Translations under genes and position numbers: made by a program
Assembly: GCF_964204865.1 (NCBI RefSeq)
Contig: NC_135263.1
Location: forward strand, 3,102,501-3,166,500
From: Styela clava
Lineage: Eukaryota; Chordata; Ascidiacea; Stolidobranchia; Styelidae
Reading direction: 5' to 3'
DNA: 64,000 nt
Shown: piece after piece, positions 1 through 12,400 of the stretch
How the letters are laid out: each line of letters opens with the position of its first letter
Numbering within the stretch: the stretch's first letter is position 1
Notes under the pieces: generated by a model
Database searches by the model: none
Seen by the model: the letters and a program-made list of their open reading frames with translations, nothing else
What the model was told of the DNA's origin: nothing

Positions 1-162
1 TTAGGGTTAGGCCATAATTTTAGGTATAAACACTACGGGAGGCTCTTGGCTAGTCTTCGAACTGATAATAGGACTAAAATGAGGAAAATTATCGCCTAAC
101 CTGTTACCCATGTTACGTTCCGATGTCCGCCATCTTGGTTCGCATACTTCAGGAGCACCGAA
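1..162 (-). mobile_element. Foldback-family element, cut by the window edge
   Basis: The right end at about 130-161 reads as the reverse complement of the terminal motif seen across the window (TATG..ACCAAGATGG preceded by GGTGCTCC). The interior TTAGGGTTAGGCCATAATTT also recurs at about 20870, 22620 and 27925. The left end lies outside the window. Confidence 0.6.
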
Positions 163-245
163 ATTGCATTACAGGGTGAAGGGAGTGATTCTTCATTAAA
201 TGAAGGATGAAAAAATAAAATCATTGCAGTTGAAAAACATGCAAC

Positions 246-469
246 TCAACGAAACAGCCTGCGAATTCTTTCATAAGTTCCTCTGATAATTGCAGCACTT
301 AGTGCAGCGAGAACAATATAGGCCATAATTTCCAAAGCAGATATGGCATCTTGGAACAAACAAAGCGAGAGTATGGCAATGAACATAAAGTCTCTCGAGA
401 CAATAATTTTAGATAATTTCTTTAGTAAGAAACTGAAGCTTTTGATGTATTCCTTCCATTCCATGTTAT
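246..469 (-). CDS. Exon 16 of the LRR-ZU5 gene: terminal membrane hairpin
   Basis: Terminal exon with acceptor GGTTTTCACAG, entered in phase 1 and ending at TGA (248-246). It encodes an amphipathic lysine-rich lead (MEWKEYIKSFSFLLKKLSK), then two hydrophobic stretches, FMFIAILSLCLF and ALEIMAYIVLAALSAAII, and a basic tail (RGTYERIRRLFR). This suggests a tail anchor or membrane hairpin with the bulk of the protein cytosolic. The hydrophobic part could also belong to a separate small gene, but phase and splice site favour this assignment. Confidence 0.6.
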
Positions 470-3400
470 CTGTGAAAACCAAATTTAAGGCAGTTGAATA
501 ATATGCAACTGCATATAATGAGCAAAGGCCTGATTTTTATCAATATGTACTTGTCTCTAACTGCTGTTAGTTATAATATCATTCAAATAACCATTTATTT
601 TTCAATTATTTTCTTAAATATTTAATATCACCACAAAATTTAATGTTTGTTATATGAAATAGAAAATAATATGACAAACACATGGGCCAGTCAGTGTATC
701 CTTACTTGTGTATATTAAATGAGGTAATCCAGAACCAGCATTGTGGAATCTGGGGAAAACTTAGTCAACTCTTAAATAAGAAGCATACTAAAATTTTGAC
801 TCCCATACCACTGTATTTTGCAGCACTGAGGCAACAATATTTTGAGATCATCGTGTGTACGCCACCTTTCTTCAACAATTTTGGACTTATGATTTTTAGA
901 ATTTTGAAATTCCTTCCACATATTGAATAGGATATAAAAATATGCCTGTCCTGATTGACCAATTGTTTACTTACTTGGCATTTGACGATGATCAATGGTC
1001 ATATTTTCTGTATCAATAGCGACTATTGAACCATCAGTAGCTTTTATTTTAAGTTTTCGGTTGCCTGAAAAAGAAAAAGAAATATATAGAGATTTTTAAT
1101 TAAAAAATACAATTGTATAGTTACTATAATTACTGAATACCAGTGTTGCCTATTCTAAACGGATACATTTCACCCCTGAAATCAAGGGACATAGAACAAA
1201 ATTTCAATACATCCAGCAAAACATTTCAACTGATCAAAATCCACCCGATTATTAAGAGAACCAATGATGTTGGCCGGTACTGAATAGTGTTTGGATATAC
1301 CCGATATAAACTAGTAACCGGACAAGAGGCCGTAGTATACCATATGCGCCTTCCCTTTACCCGGGGATAAATATGTGAATCCTATCCTACTTTTACAACA
1401 TAAATAGAATAGGATTTATATATTTATCCCAGGGGAGAAGAAAGCCAATCGTCCAGTTACCAATTCATGCCGGGTATGGGATTAGTTATTTATTTCAGGT
1501 ACATGGACTTGACGGTGGAGAAATCCGTAATCAACCAGCGGTCATGTGAACCACCTTACAGCGGCGAGGAGTCCAGCGATCCTCTTACACATAACTATCC
1601 CCCGCAGGGCGAACATATTCCTAACGCTTAGCATAAGGCGCCACACCGTCGAGTCAGTATAGATTTCACATACCGGTATGTAGCAGAAGCACAGTACATT
1701 ATATTTGAAATTTATTTATATGCATTTAAACAGTCTTCACTAAAACCTTCATATGTGATTGAGATTTCCTAGGCGGTTGGGGCATTGGATTTTACTATCT
1801 ATGCGTCACAACAGGGATGGCCATTTCCGAATACTAAACTATTCCGAATACATTCTAAAATAATGTTTTCGAATCTGGAATTCCGAATACATTCTAAAAT
1901 CGAAAATACCACATTTTTGTTTTAGTTGATTAAAACCCAGTAAATTAGGAAATAAGCTTCAATAGAAATATCAGATTGAAGCCACAAACCAACAGTATAT
2001 GTACACAAAGTAATTGATAGTTTATAGCTATCAATAAAAAATAATAGCAACTTGTGACACAGTCAGTTTATTAAAATTATTCACTTTGTACAAATGGGCT
2101 ATTCCAAGTGACACTACAGGACAATTCCAGAAATTTTGCATGTTGTTAAATTCAATATATTTTCACATTTTCAGCTACATGTTTTGTTTCATTGTCCAAT
2201 CAGTTGCTTTATCGAATATGTAAAAAATTGCACAAAAGTTACACCCAACCTTACTCAGTAGATAAAAAAAATATAGTAAAATATAGCGTGACACTACAGG
2301 ACGGCAAATCCACCATGCACTAACAGTACGTTGTGTTGTGCTGTAAATTTTTGTGATGGTACAGTAGGAGCCCATAATATTTTCTGGTGCAGTAGCTGAA
2401 CTACCCCTCTATGTGTTGCTCAAGTTACTTAATGTAACACTGTAAATCCATGTCAATAATGTGCATATTGTATGTGACACTACAGGACGTGACACTACGG
2501 ACATTTTTCCACTTCGGAATAGCGGCATCTATCATCTCTTGAAATTCTGTTAATAAATCGTTAAATGGGTGAAGAAATGTTCTACAGCACTGCAAACATT
2601 CAAACTTTATTAACTTAAATCCAGTGCGTCAATTCCATATGAAATAACTGTACCACACAATCAAACACTTTGTATCAGGAATCATCACAAAATATGTCAA
2701 TTATACCAAAATTTCTGCATTTCAGGCCATTTTTTATAAACCACGAAAAACCTGGGTGAAATTTTAAATTGTTCGATGAAATGAATGCAGTCCAATAAAA
2801 TTCCAATGTCTTTTGATATCAAAAATAAAAAAAAATTACTTTCACTACACTTTTTAAAAAATTGATGGAATTCAACTTTTGCTTGGAATGGCCCAAATGA
2901 CCATATAAAAAGATAGCCAAGGAGTTGTCCGACGCTTTCTATCATTGGTACCATGATATTACGATAATAGTCAAGTTTATTGACAAAAATACTACTTGTA
3001 TTCAGATAATTGTGTATATTTTCTGAGAGTAATAAAATTTATTGGCAATACAGGCAACAACCATCGAAAATCCATTATGTCTTTAAAAATTCTAATATTT
3101 AAGCCTAGAGTATTCTACTACCTACCAGTATATTTGTATATTAATTTATGTGATCCATATTGTTATTATGTGTAACATATTGTTGTGTTTGGAATTAGAA
3201 ATAAATTAGTAGAGAATAGATGACCACCACTGCCAGCCGCGCAGCCAGGATTTTCGAAATCGGAAATTCCCATTGCCGCCTGTAACACCCACCGCGATTC
3301 CGCGCTCGATAAAAGAGCCGTCTTTTCAGCGTATAATGATCTTCCTGTTACGTAAAATATTCAATCCATGACAACTACGAGATTCTGAAATATCTTTATA

Positions 3401-6400
3401 TATTAATTTAATGTGTGCAACGTAACTCGCGGTTGCTTCTTCTCACGTCAAAAAAAACATTACTATTCGGTCCACGGCGATCTGTGACCTAAAATTACGA
3501 GATAAACTGCCTGATGTATTTATTTTAATAAGTATTTTTGCAATCTTGCCAACTCGTTATCGCCGTTAGAAAAATCTCAAATAATTATATAAAATCCTGT
3601 TAAGTGTAGAGTATAATTCATTTCATACAATGAATATACATACAAAGTTTAGCAGTAAATTAAAAAATACATATTCATCGCCGCGATTATGCCACCTGTT
3701 AAAAGAGTCCGACTTTTACAACAAATAATATAACAACGAATATATATTTTTCTGTTGTGCAAAGTGATGAATTCGTGACCGACACGGGCATATTTAAAAT
3801 GTCTTGCTTTGTTAATTTAATTGTTTTCAATTTAACCTGAGGTTGCGTCGACAAAATAAAATCCTCACCACTCTTATATACCATTGCAATCCGCGGTCAT
3901 AAAAATAAAAACGTGAGGTAAACTGCCCTATTAAATATTGTTTTGATCCGTATTTTGCGAATTCGGCAAATATTTAGATGTACTTGTTAACAGTGACTCC
4001 GCTCGATCGAAATGCTGCCACTCTGATTATTTTCAGATAAAACCGTTCGAAAAATCCATAAATATGCTGTAATATGTCAAGAGTAAAATTTATTTCATCA
4101 CAATAAAATTGATTGAATATACTTTAGATTAATTATATTATATACATCCTCACAACCCGGGAAACAGTCGCGTTTCAAACCTTGTATCGTGGTAACACGA
4201 AAATATTCGACGGCAATTTAAAGTAATGGATAATCAGGCGAATCCCGCCCTCAATTAGTGACGACATGTTTCTAAACGCCGACCAAACATAATGTGTGCC
4301 AGAGGCATACGAAATTTTGCGATTTTCACTGCCTAGAAAAGCGTTTTTTAAATTTTCGCGGGCTTCAATAAAACTTATATTGTTTACGGTTTTATTTTCA
4401 GTATTTTAAATTGCCGCTTTTCAATCAAAAAGGTTGCGTTGTCTTTAGAAACTCGCCGCCGATGAACGTATTTACCAGATTTACAATTCCGTGCGCGTAC
4501 AAAAATAAAATAATTGTTATCGTTATCGTGGAACAAATTTGTGGAAAATTTTCGTTTTAGCGAAAATACCACAACCGTAAAGGCATTTACGGGCCTAAAT
4601 AACACGTTACGCTGATGAGTGATGAAAACAATCACGCGCAAGTTTCTATCGAGAATGTTTTCATTCAACGGAAACGGCTTGAAAGCGGCGTCGAAAATGT
4701 GTGACGTCACACAAATATCCGATATTCTTATGAACGTGAATTCCGATATTCGAATGACGAGATATTCGAATACATTCGAATTGGCCATCCCTGGTCACAA
4801 GTTAGAGATTTCAGGTTCATCACCTTACACAAGTATAAATTTGAAGCCTTGTTCAGAATGACAGCATGAAAACATCCAAATATAAAAAAAAAAATTGTCA
4901 GTTTTTGTCATTCGTTCTGCTTAATAACACTGATTAATGTATTAGATTAGATTTAGACTGATCAAGTCTACAAGTTAAAAATAATAAATATATTTATACC
5001 TCTTTCAATATCCAGTGTATACATGAAGCTTTGGTCCCTCTGGACAGCAACATTATTTACAAACAAATCACATGAAATCTCTAATCGCCTCGGTGCGGTT
5101 GCTTCGTTTGTAATATACGTCTCAAATTGCTTATCTTTTCGAATATCAAGAAAATTGTCATCAATTAAGAAGTCAAATCGCTCATGGCAAAAACGAATAC
5201 CGTTAGGGTTCACGCACTTGATTGTTATAGCTATTCTATCATTTTTGTGTACAAAAATGGTATCAAAACCAGTTTTAAGAGAGCCTAGATTATATTTTAA
5301 TAAATGTTCCTCTAGAACCCGACTCCTCTTGTTGAAAACTATACGAAACGAATTTTCAGGTTTCGTGTGAACACGACAGTCAAGTAAGTATGTGGGACGG
5401 AACTGTTCAACAACTCTTCTTAACAATCCAATAATGAAAGGGCTGTAGTCAGGGCTACTGAAACTAAATCTAGTTAGGCTGGTCAAGGGCTGGGTGGCAA
5501 TAACTTCCCATTCAGATTTACCATCTGGGAGATGAAGGATATCAACTGTAATTTTTTGGTTAGAGCAGTCATTTTTGCACCAAGAATCCATTTGTACAGT
5601 TATTGGGAATTTTGCTGGTATTTCAGATTTTATAAATAGCATAGGAGTGATTGCCGTATAACCAGGAGGCCATTTCAATGGATCTATTTCTAGTTTTCCT
5701 TCTACTAATGTTGGTTCTTCGAAAGAACCTGGAGGAAAGGTGACCAGACAGTCACACAACTCAATGTCTCCCCCATCTGAACCTATTTGGACTCTAAATT
5801 CTTTTTGGATGACATCATCTGCAAAAAAAGTAAATTCGAATAAAAAGTTTGCTATTTCACAATGGTGACCATATTATGTATGTGACTAATGTAACAGGTA
5901 TAATATGGAAGAATATTGAGTAAGTCATTCAATCTTTCTTTAACTTAGCAAAAACTCATAATTAATTTTAACAATTTTTACAAAGTTACTGACTGTGAAT
6001 AGACTGTAATCAGCACTTGATTAATGGAACAAAAGAACAGGGATGAGATTAGTGACTGAAGTCATAAATCTGTTTTTGAAGTTGCCAATTGCATTCACTT
6101 ATATTGGCTTGGCGAGCAATGGCGCATAGCCTTTGACTTGTCATAGCACCTTCGATTACTTTGCGTGGCTGACGATGATTAACAGGTTTGAATCTTGTGG
6201 GGGATAAATATGTGCGAAAGGATTGTTGGACTCCAAGTGTCTTAAGGTGGTTCACGTAACCACTGGTCAGTTATGGCTTCGTCCACCATCAAGTCTATGC
6301 ATCGGAAAATAGAAAGCTGGCCAACTAATCCCATAGCCTGGTAACAGGTTCTCACATGATTAACCCGTCTTAACGACATTCCTCTCTTCCGGGATAAATA

Positions 6401-9400
6401 TGAAAATTCTATCCCATTGAAATCACCTACTGAGCATTTACAAGTGTGGTTAAAAATTCAGTGTGGATAATGGAACCAAGAGATGCCTAGTGATAAATTG
6501 GTAAATTTGAAGATTTACTAGAGTAACAGAAGTGGATTGACATAAAAAGGTATTCGTTTTTGCACTATGTGGCCATCCTAATAGGGGTTGGTTCAAGTTT
6601 ATTTTTTTTTCAACCAGTAAAAAATCAATTATATACAATATTGAAAAAAAAAAAAATTTTCACACAGGTATAGTGGGGAGGGAAAACTACGAGGAACCAA
6701 AGCTGGTTATCGAGATTAACTGGATTATTCAGCCAGTTATATGTTTTCGGAAACATGGGCATAGAATACAATATAGTCAACTGTACAACCACCACAATAC
6801 ACAGGGTGAAGGTATGTCATTTGGCAATAGATAGGTCATTTCTCCACCTATCAGAAGAAGCTTGTCTGTGGTTGTCTCATTGGAATACCTGGTGTGTGGA
6901 TCATCTGTAATTTTCAAATATAAAATAATATACTCACCATTAATCACCTCACTTTGATTGTGTGAATAATCACTTTGCTGAGCTTCCTGCAGGTCTGGTT
7001 CAAATTTGGCACCCATATCCATGAAATCTATTTAAATGAGAAAAGAACATTTTTCCGTCTAAAGCCAGAAATAGAAATGTGTTAATCAATGTCATTATTC
7101 TGTGAAGTATTATTGATTATAGTGCTGTGTTGGTGTGCTACACTGAACCTCAAAATACATGTTACTAGTCTTGAGTCACTATTGCAAATACTTGCTGAAA
7201 TTTCCTCGGAGTTCTAGCCAAATCGCTCTAGCGGAATTTGAGATCAGACGACTCATTTCAAGATTTTGTCACTTCAAATCCTTAGAAAGTCACTCAAGCC
7301 AAGCTATTGGGTACTTAATACTGGTCATTTTAAGCATATTTAATGTATCTATAAGCATTGAGTTAAGCTTTAAAGCAACGGTCACAACACTTTATGACTT
7401 GAGAACTCAGGGCCCCCTGTTTGTCATACCACTCATTTTGATTGGTTGTTTCAAATTCCATTTGGTTCGTGCTCAACAAAAGGAAATCAACCTGTGAAAT
7501 AACCTCGTCAAGCAATGAAACTAGAAAGAACAGGTTTTCTTCTGAAGGAATCAGTAAAATCAGTTTTGCGCCTAGCATTTTGGACTTCTAACTGCTCTGT
7601 GGCGCCTTCAATGGGCCACGTGTCCCCTTGACCTCACAACCGCTGCTTCAGAGCATTGTTTTTCAACTTTCGGGGTGGGGGGAACCAACCATTGGGGAAA
7701 AATCTCTCATCATTAGTATTATAATCATTATTTATTAAGACACAATAAACGAGAATATCGGTCGGAGACCGAAGACTTATCGATCGAACTGTGGTTTCGA
7801 TCATGACTCTATAGTGACACTGCACGTCCCATCGCTAATTAATCAATAACTCGCCAATTATATGACATAATTCATCCAAAATCAATAGGCTTCTGGTCCG
7901 AGACATGATGAATGCACATGCAAAATTTGGAGCAGATTCAACCACGCCTTCGTGAGATATGGCGTGCATCTAACAGACAGACAAATACCTATCAACATAC
8001 TTACCGATCTGAAGATCGATAAGTAATAACTTGAACTGTACATAAACAGGTGAGCGGGATTCATAGCTAGGGATTCATTAAACATTGAACAAATAAAGAA
8101 ATCAAGCAAAGGGGGAATAAAGAAATGGGCAAAAGGAGGAATTTGGCAAAAAAGATTACATACCACTGCTTTAGGAAGAATAGAAAGTGTGTCATAGTGT
8201 ATTTAAATTACCTCTTGGTTTTATGTTGCATTCCTCAACAGCCAGATCTTCTTCCTGATCAATTTGTGCTTGAGTTATTCCTGTATCTCCATGTAATACA
8301 CTCACCACACTTTCATCATCACTTGAAACATAGCTGTCAGAACTACTCTGGCTTTGACCATGCGTTGTTCTTACATCACTACCTGTTAAAAAGAAATGAT
8401 AAAGTTCACTGAAATGACTAATCTAATTACTAAATATTCTATGAGCGAATATTCTATTTGAAAAGATTTTACGCCAATTGTCGTTAAAATTTGCAGATAA
8501 TGATTTTTTTCAGATATGCCCATAAATTTTGAATTTCACAAAACCAGGTTACCCTGACCAGGTTATGCCTAAGAAAAAAGGCTACTCGAAAAATTCACAT
8601 AGTTAAACAGATTACTGTCATAAAATGATGTATTCTAAAAGGTATTGGTAATTGATTTTGCCTTTACTATTTGTTGTGAAATTAGAATACTGTGGGAAAT
8701 ATTGCCATTTATTGCTGGGACTCGAATCTCATGGGAGAATAATTATGTGCGGAATGTTGGGCTCAGAGGTCACATAACCGCTGGTCGGTTTCGACGTTTT
8801 CCACCATCAAATTCATGCATCTGAAAACAAATAACTTACTAGCTAATCCCATACCCGACATAGACTGGTAACCAGACGAGGGGCTGCTTTATGAATAAGC
8901 TGTTTTATCCGCTTTCCTCTTCTCAGGATAAATATTTTGACCTATTGTCTAGAGTTTTTCCTTTGCCAAAACAGAATATCAAACTTGATTGAACGTCGTG
9001 TTGTCAACTTTTGGCGCTATTTACAATGACAATTACACGAGAAATACTAATACCAATTATTTTCGAAAGTCGATTGTTCTAGTGGCAATCTTCAGTGAGT
9101 CAGACGAGCAAGTCACTTGTAGTTATTTATTACAAATTTGAGTTTCACTCTGAAACAAAAGGAAATCAGAAGTAGTAAAATCTCACCATTTTTTATTTCA
9201 AATTCTTCTCTTGAAACCAGCGTTTCAGTGGATGCTGTCATAGAATCTGAATGAAATTTATATTTATTGAAAACTTGAAAAATTATTCGTTTGTGTTAAG
9301 AGTTGCCAACACAATTTCACAGCATGTAGCTATCGTTGAGACCAAATTCAGTGATGAAGATAAATATCTGATGCTCTAATTCAGGGCTACTCAACTGCCC

Positions 9401-12400
9401 ACCTTTTCGAATTTCCTATTATAAAATGACTTTCATAGTTTTGACTATATACGAAAAGAAACCACAATAAAAAAATTTAATTTGCTACTAATCATTAGTC
9501 GGTCGAGGAAGTGCTCGTTTAAGGATGCCGAAATATCATTTTTGGGAAGACCGGACCCAAATAATTTTGAAGTTTTGTTTGCGGACCGTCGATAAAAATA
9601 GTTGAGTAGCCCTGCTCTAATTCATGGGGTGTGCCAGCTCACGTCCGAATTTTTAATTTTGTCCAATCTGGTACGTGTGAGTGAGTTCGAGCCTATACCC
9701 TAGTCCAGGGGTCGACAACCCGCAGGCCGGATCCGGACCGCGGAGCACTATAATCCGGCCCGCGCCGCTTCACTAAATTATAATAACAAAACATCCGTTT
9801 TGACGAATATATTTTTTAGACTAAATTATATTATAACCTAACAATTATATAATTTACAATTACTCGTTTATTGAGCATATAATTTAAATATAATTAAGCA
9901 AATGGCAACAAAACGCAGAAAAGTTGATGCTAAGTGCAAAGGGTTCAATGGCGCTGAAAATATTCAAATGGAATTTTATGAAATGAAATGGGGAAATAAA
10001 TCTATACTCTACTCGAGCCGTTAAAGCCGTTAATAAAATTCCGATAAAAAAAAAATAAAACTGATTACAGAATCAGGAAAGGGAACAAAACCACAAGTAA
10101 GGTTTAAAGCGTAGAGATGAACATGGTTTATTCAGACTTTCCAAAGCGACTTTTTGAGAAATACCGTACGTGAAATGAGAGATTGCAAAAATGAGATTTA
10201 GAAAATGCAAACAGAAATGAAGATTCATCTTACGTTCACCATTTTTTGAACATTTGCTGAGTTCTTTGGAATTTGATATTAGAGTTTTTGTCGAGGCTGC
10301 CATAAAATCTGTATAGATAAAATATAAAAAAACATTGTGCTCATCTGTAATACTGGGGGAAGGAGGTCACAAAAGCCTGCAATGTAGGTAGCTATTATTT
10401 GTCATCCTACTATTACTAGAATGACAAATTGACGAAGCAAAAAAAATTGACAGATGAAACATGTTTTCATTCTGTTAAATTTTTAGGCTAGGATAGTATT
10501 TTCATATTTATCTCTAAGAGGGGGAAGCTTATAAAACGACTTAATCATACAGGCAACCATGACTTTACATTTGGCTACCAGTCCATATCAAGAAATAGTT
10601 AGGCCCTTATTTGTTTTTGCTGAATGGATTTGATGGCGGAGGAAGCCGTAAGCATTAGCAGTAACTTGTGAGCTACCCTACAATGGCAGGTTGTCCAGCA
10701 ATCCTCTTGCACCAAATCATCCCTCACAAGATTCTAACTTGCGAACCCATGTAGAGTAATCAAAGGTTCGAATAGTTAGCCAGTTATTTGTTTGTGCTGT
10801 ATGGACTTGATTGTGGAGGAGACGGCCACTGGGAGCCACCCTACAATGGTGAGTTGTCCAGCAATCCTCTTGCACCAAATTATCCCACATGCGTATGTAT
10901 ATATGCTTGGCACATTGCGTCAACTGCTGAAGTTCACACTTACCTTTATGTAATTTTCCGTTGTTGAAATTTTTGTGGAATAATGGATTAATCAGACTTG
11001 ATCTGCTACTTGCAACTGGAAAACAATATTTTAAAAATAATTTATAACTTTATTTGCTTTCATTGAAAATTTAGAAAACTAAAAGAAAATGTACAATCTC
11101 ATAAAATTGTTCACCTGAATCAAGAGAATTGGTAGATTCACCAACGCCCGAATCTCTGCTATCTGCTTTTGATAGATTATAAAAAGCTCTCAAAGCTGAA
11201 AAAATATAAATTTGGTCAGAAATCCATCGATTAGAATTTGATATTTATCCCAGGGAATAGGAAACCTGGTTAGTTAGTTATTTTAAACTACCCTATGGTA
11301 CGGAGTCTAATAAGCCGAATTCCGAACTTGAACTTGATGGCCAAAAGAGCTGTTATGTGAACCAGCCTACGACGGTGAGGAGTCCAGCAATCCTCTCTCA
11401 CATAACTATCCCCGCATGGGATTCGAAGCTGCGAACACATGTAGGGTAATCAGAGTCTGGGCAAGCATATATATTCCCAAAGCTTACCATGATGCGCCGA
11501 ATACGAGAGGAATGAATGACTTTTATTTTCTATCCGGCTCCAGTGATCATGGTCACTACAATAGTCCAACTTAAAGGTTAGCAAGTCGTTTCGACTATTT
11601 TGCCACCAGAAAAAAAAATTCCAGTTTATATCTTATCAAATCTACTCAACTGAAGTGAAATATATTTAGAGTATAAAACTTTGACGTGCATAATTATCAA
11701 AAAGCAAAATTTTTCATGAATGATTTAGAATCCTGAACAATGATTAACCAACACACTGACATGAACATAGTCCGTATGGTTTTTGCTCTACTAAGATTCT
11801 CATAGTCACCACACATTACCTAATTTATTACACTTTAGTTGAGGTGATAAGCACAACGTTTTAACTTGAAACCCCTATACCAGGGGTGGGCAACTTCTCT
11901 AGTCGGCGGGCCAGATGTGGGAAAATGAAGTCCTCGGTGGGCCAGATTATTACAAAAAATACTTCGGTATCCAATCTTTGTTATATGCTCGACACTCTCT
12001 GTCAACTTTACGTTTCTTGGGATATTCCATGGGTTAATATAAAATCTAATTTCTAAAATCTATTTGTATTTAAAATCTAGATATAGCTGATAACAGTAGT
12101 GGGGAATGTTTACAACGCTCTCTGCTTTGACCTTATATTGTTTGTTCAACAAGTGTGCTAACGCAATTGTTTGTTCATTAAGGCAATTGTTTATTTCACC
12201 AGCTCGCACTGACTGACTGACTCACTGCGGTGAGAGTAGAGCGATCCGCAACTTTCAGGAATGATGCGTCGGACCACATTACAGAGTGAGGTTGGATACA
12301 GTCAGCGGGCCGGTCAAAATCTCGTCGCGGGCCGGACCCGGCCCGGATGTTGCCCACCCCTGCCCTATACGCTATGAAGCATAATCTGAGTCATAGCACT

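Noticed and set aside
1..20. TTAGGGTTAGG at the window start as telomeric repeat
   Set aside because: Only about one and a half units, and the same text recurs inside foldback elements at 20.87 and 27.92 kb.
765..995. Minus-strand ORF overlapping exon 15
   Set aside because: Its coding part beyond the GTAAGT donor at 974 is intron; only the 975-1064 exon is kept, in its own phase.
4384..4788. 134-codon minus-strand ORF
   Set aside because: It begins in the terminal repeat of the 3-kb element and shows no transposase or other motif.
5000..5818. Ankyrin or UNC5 identity for the ZU5 gene
   Set aside because: No ankyrin repeats, Ig or thrombospondin exons are found upstream; LRR-like and linker exons are found instead.
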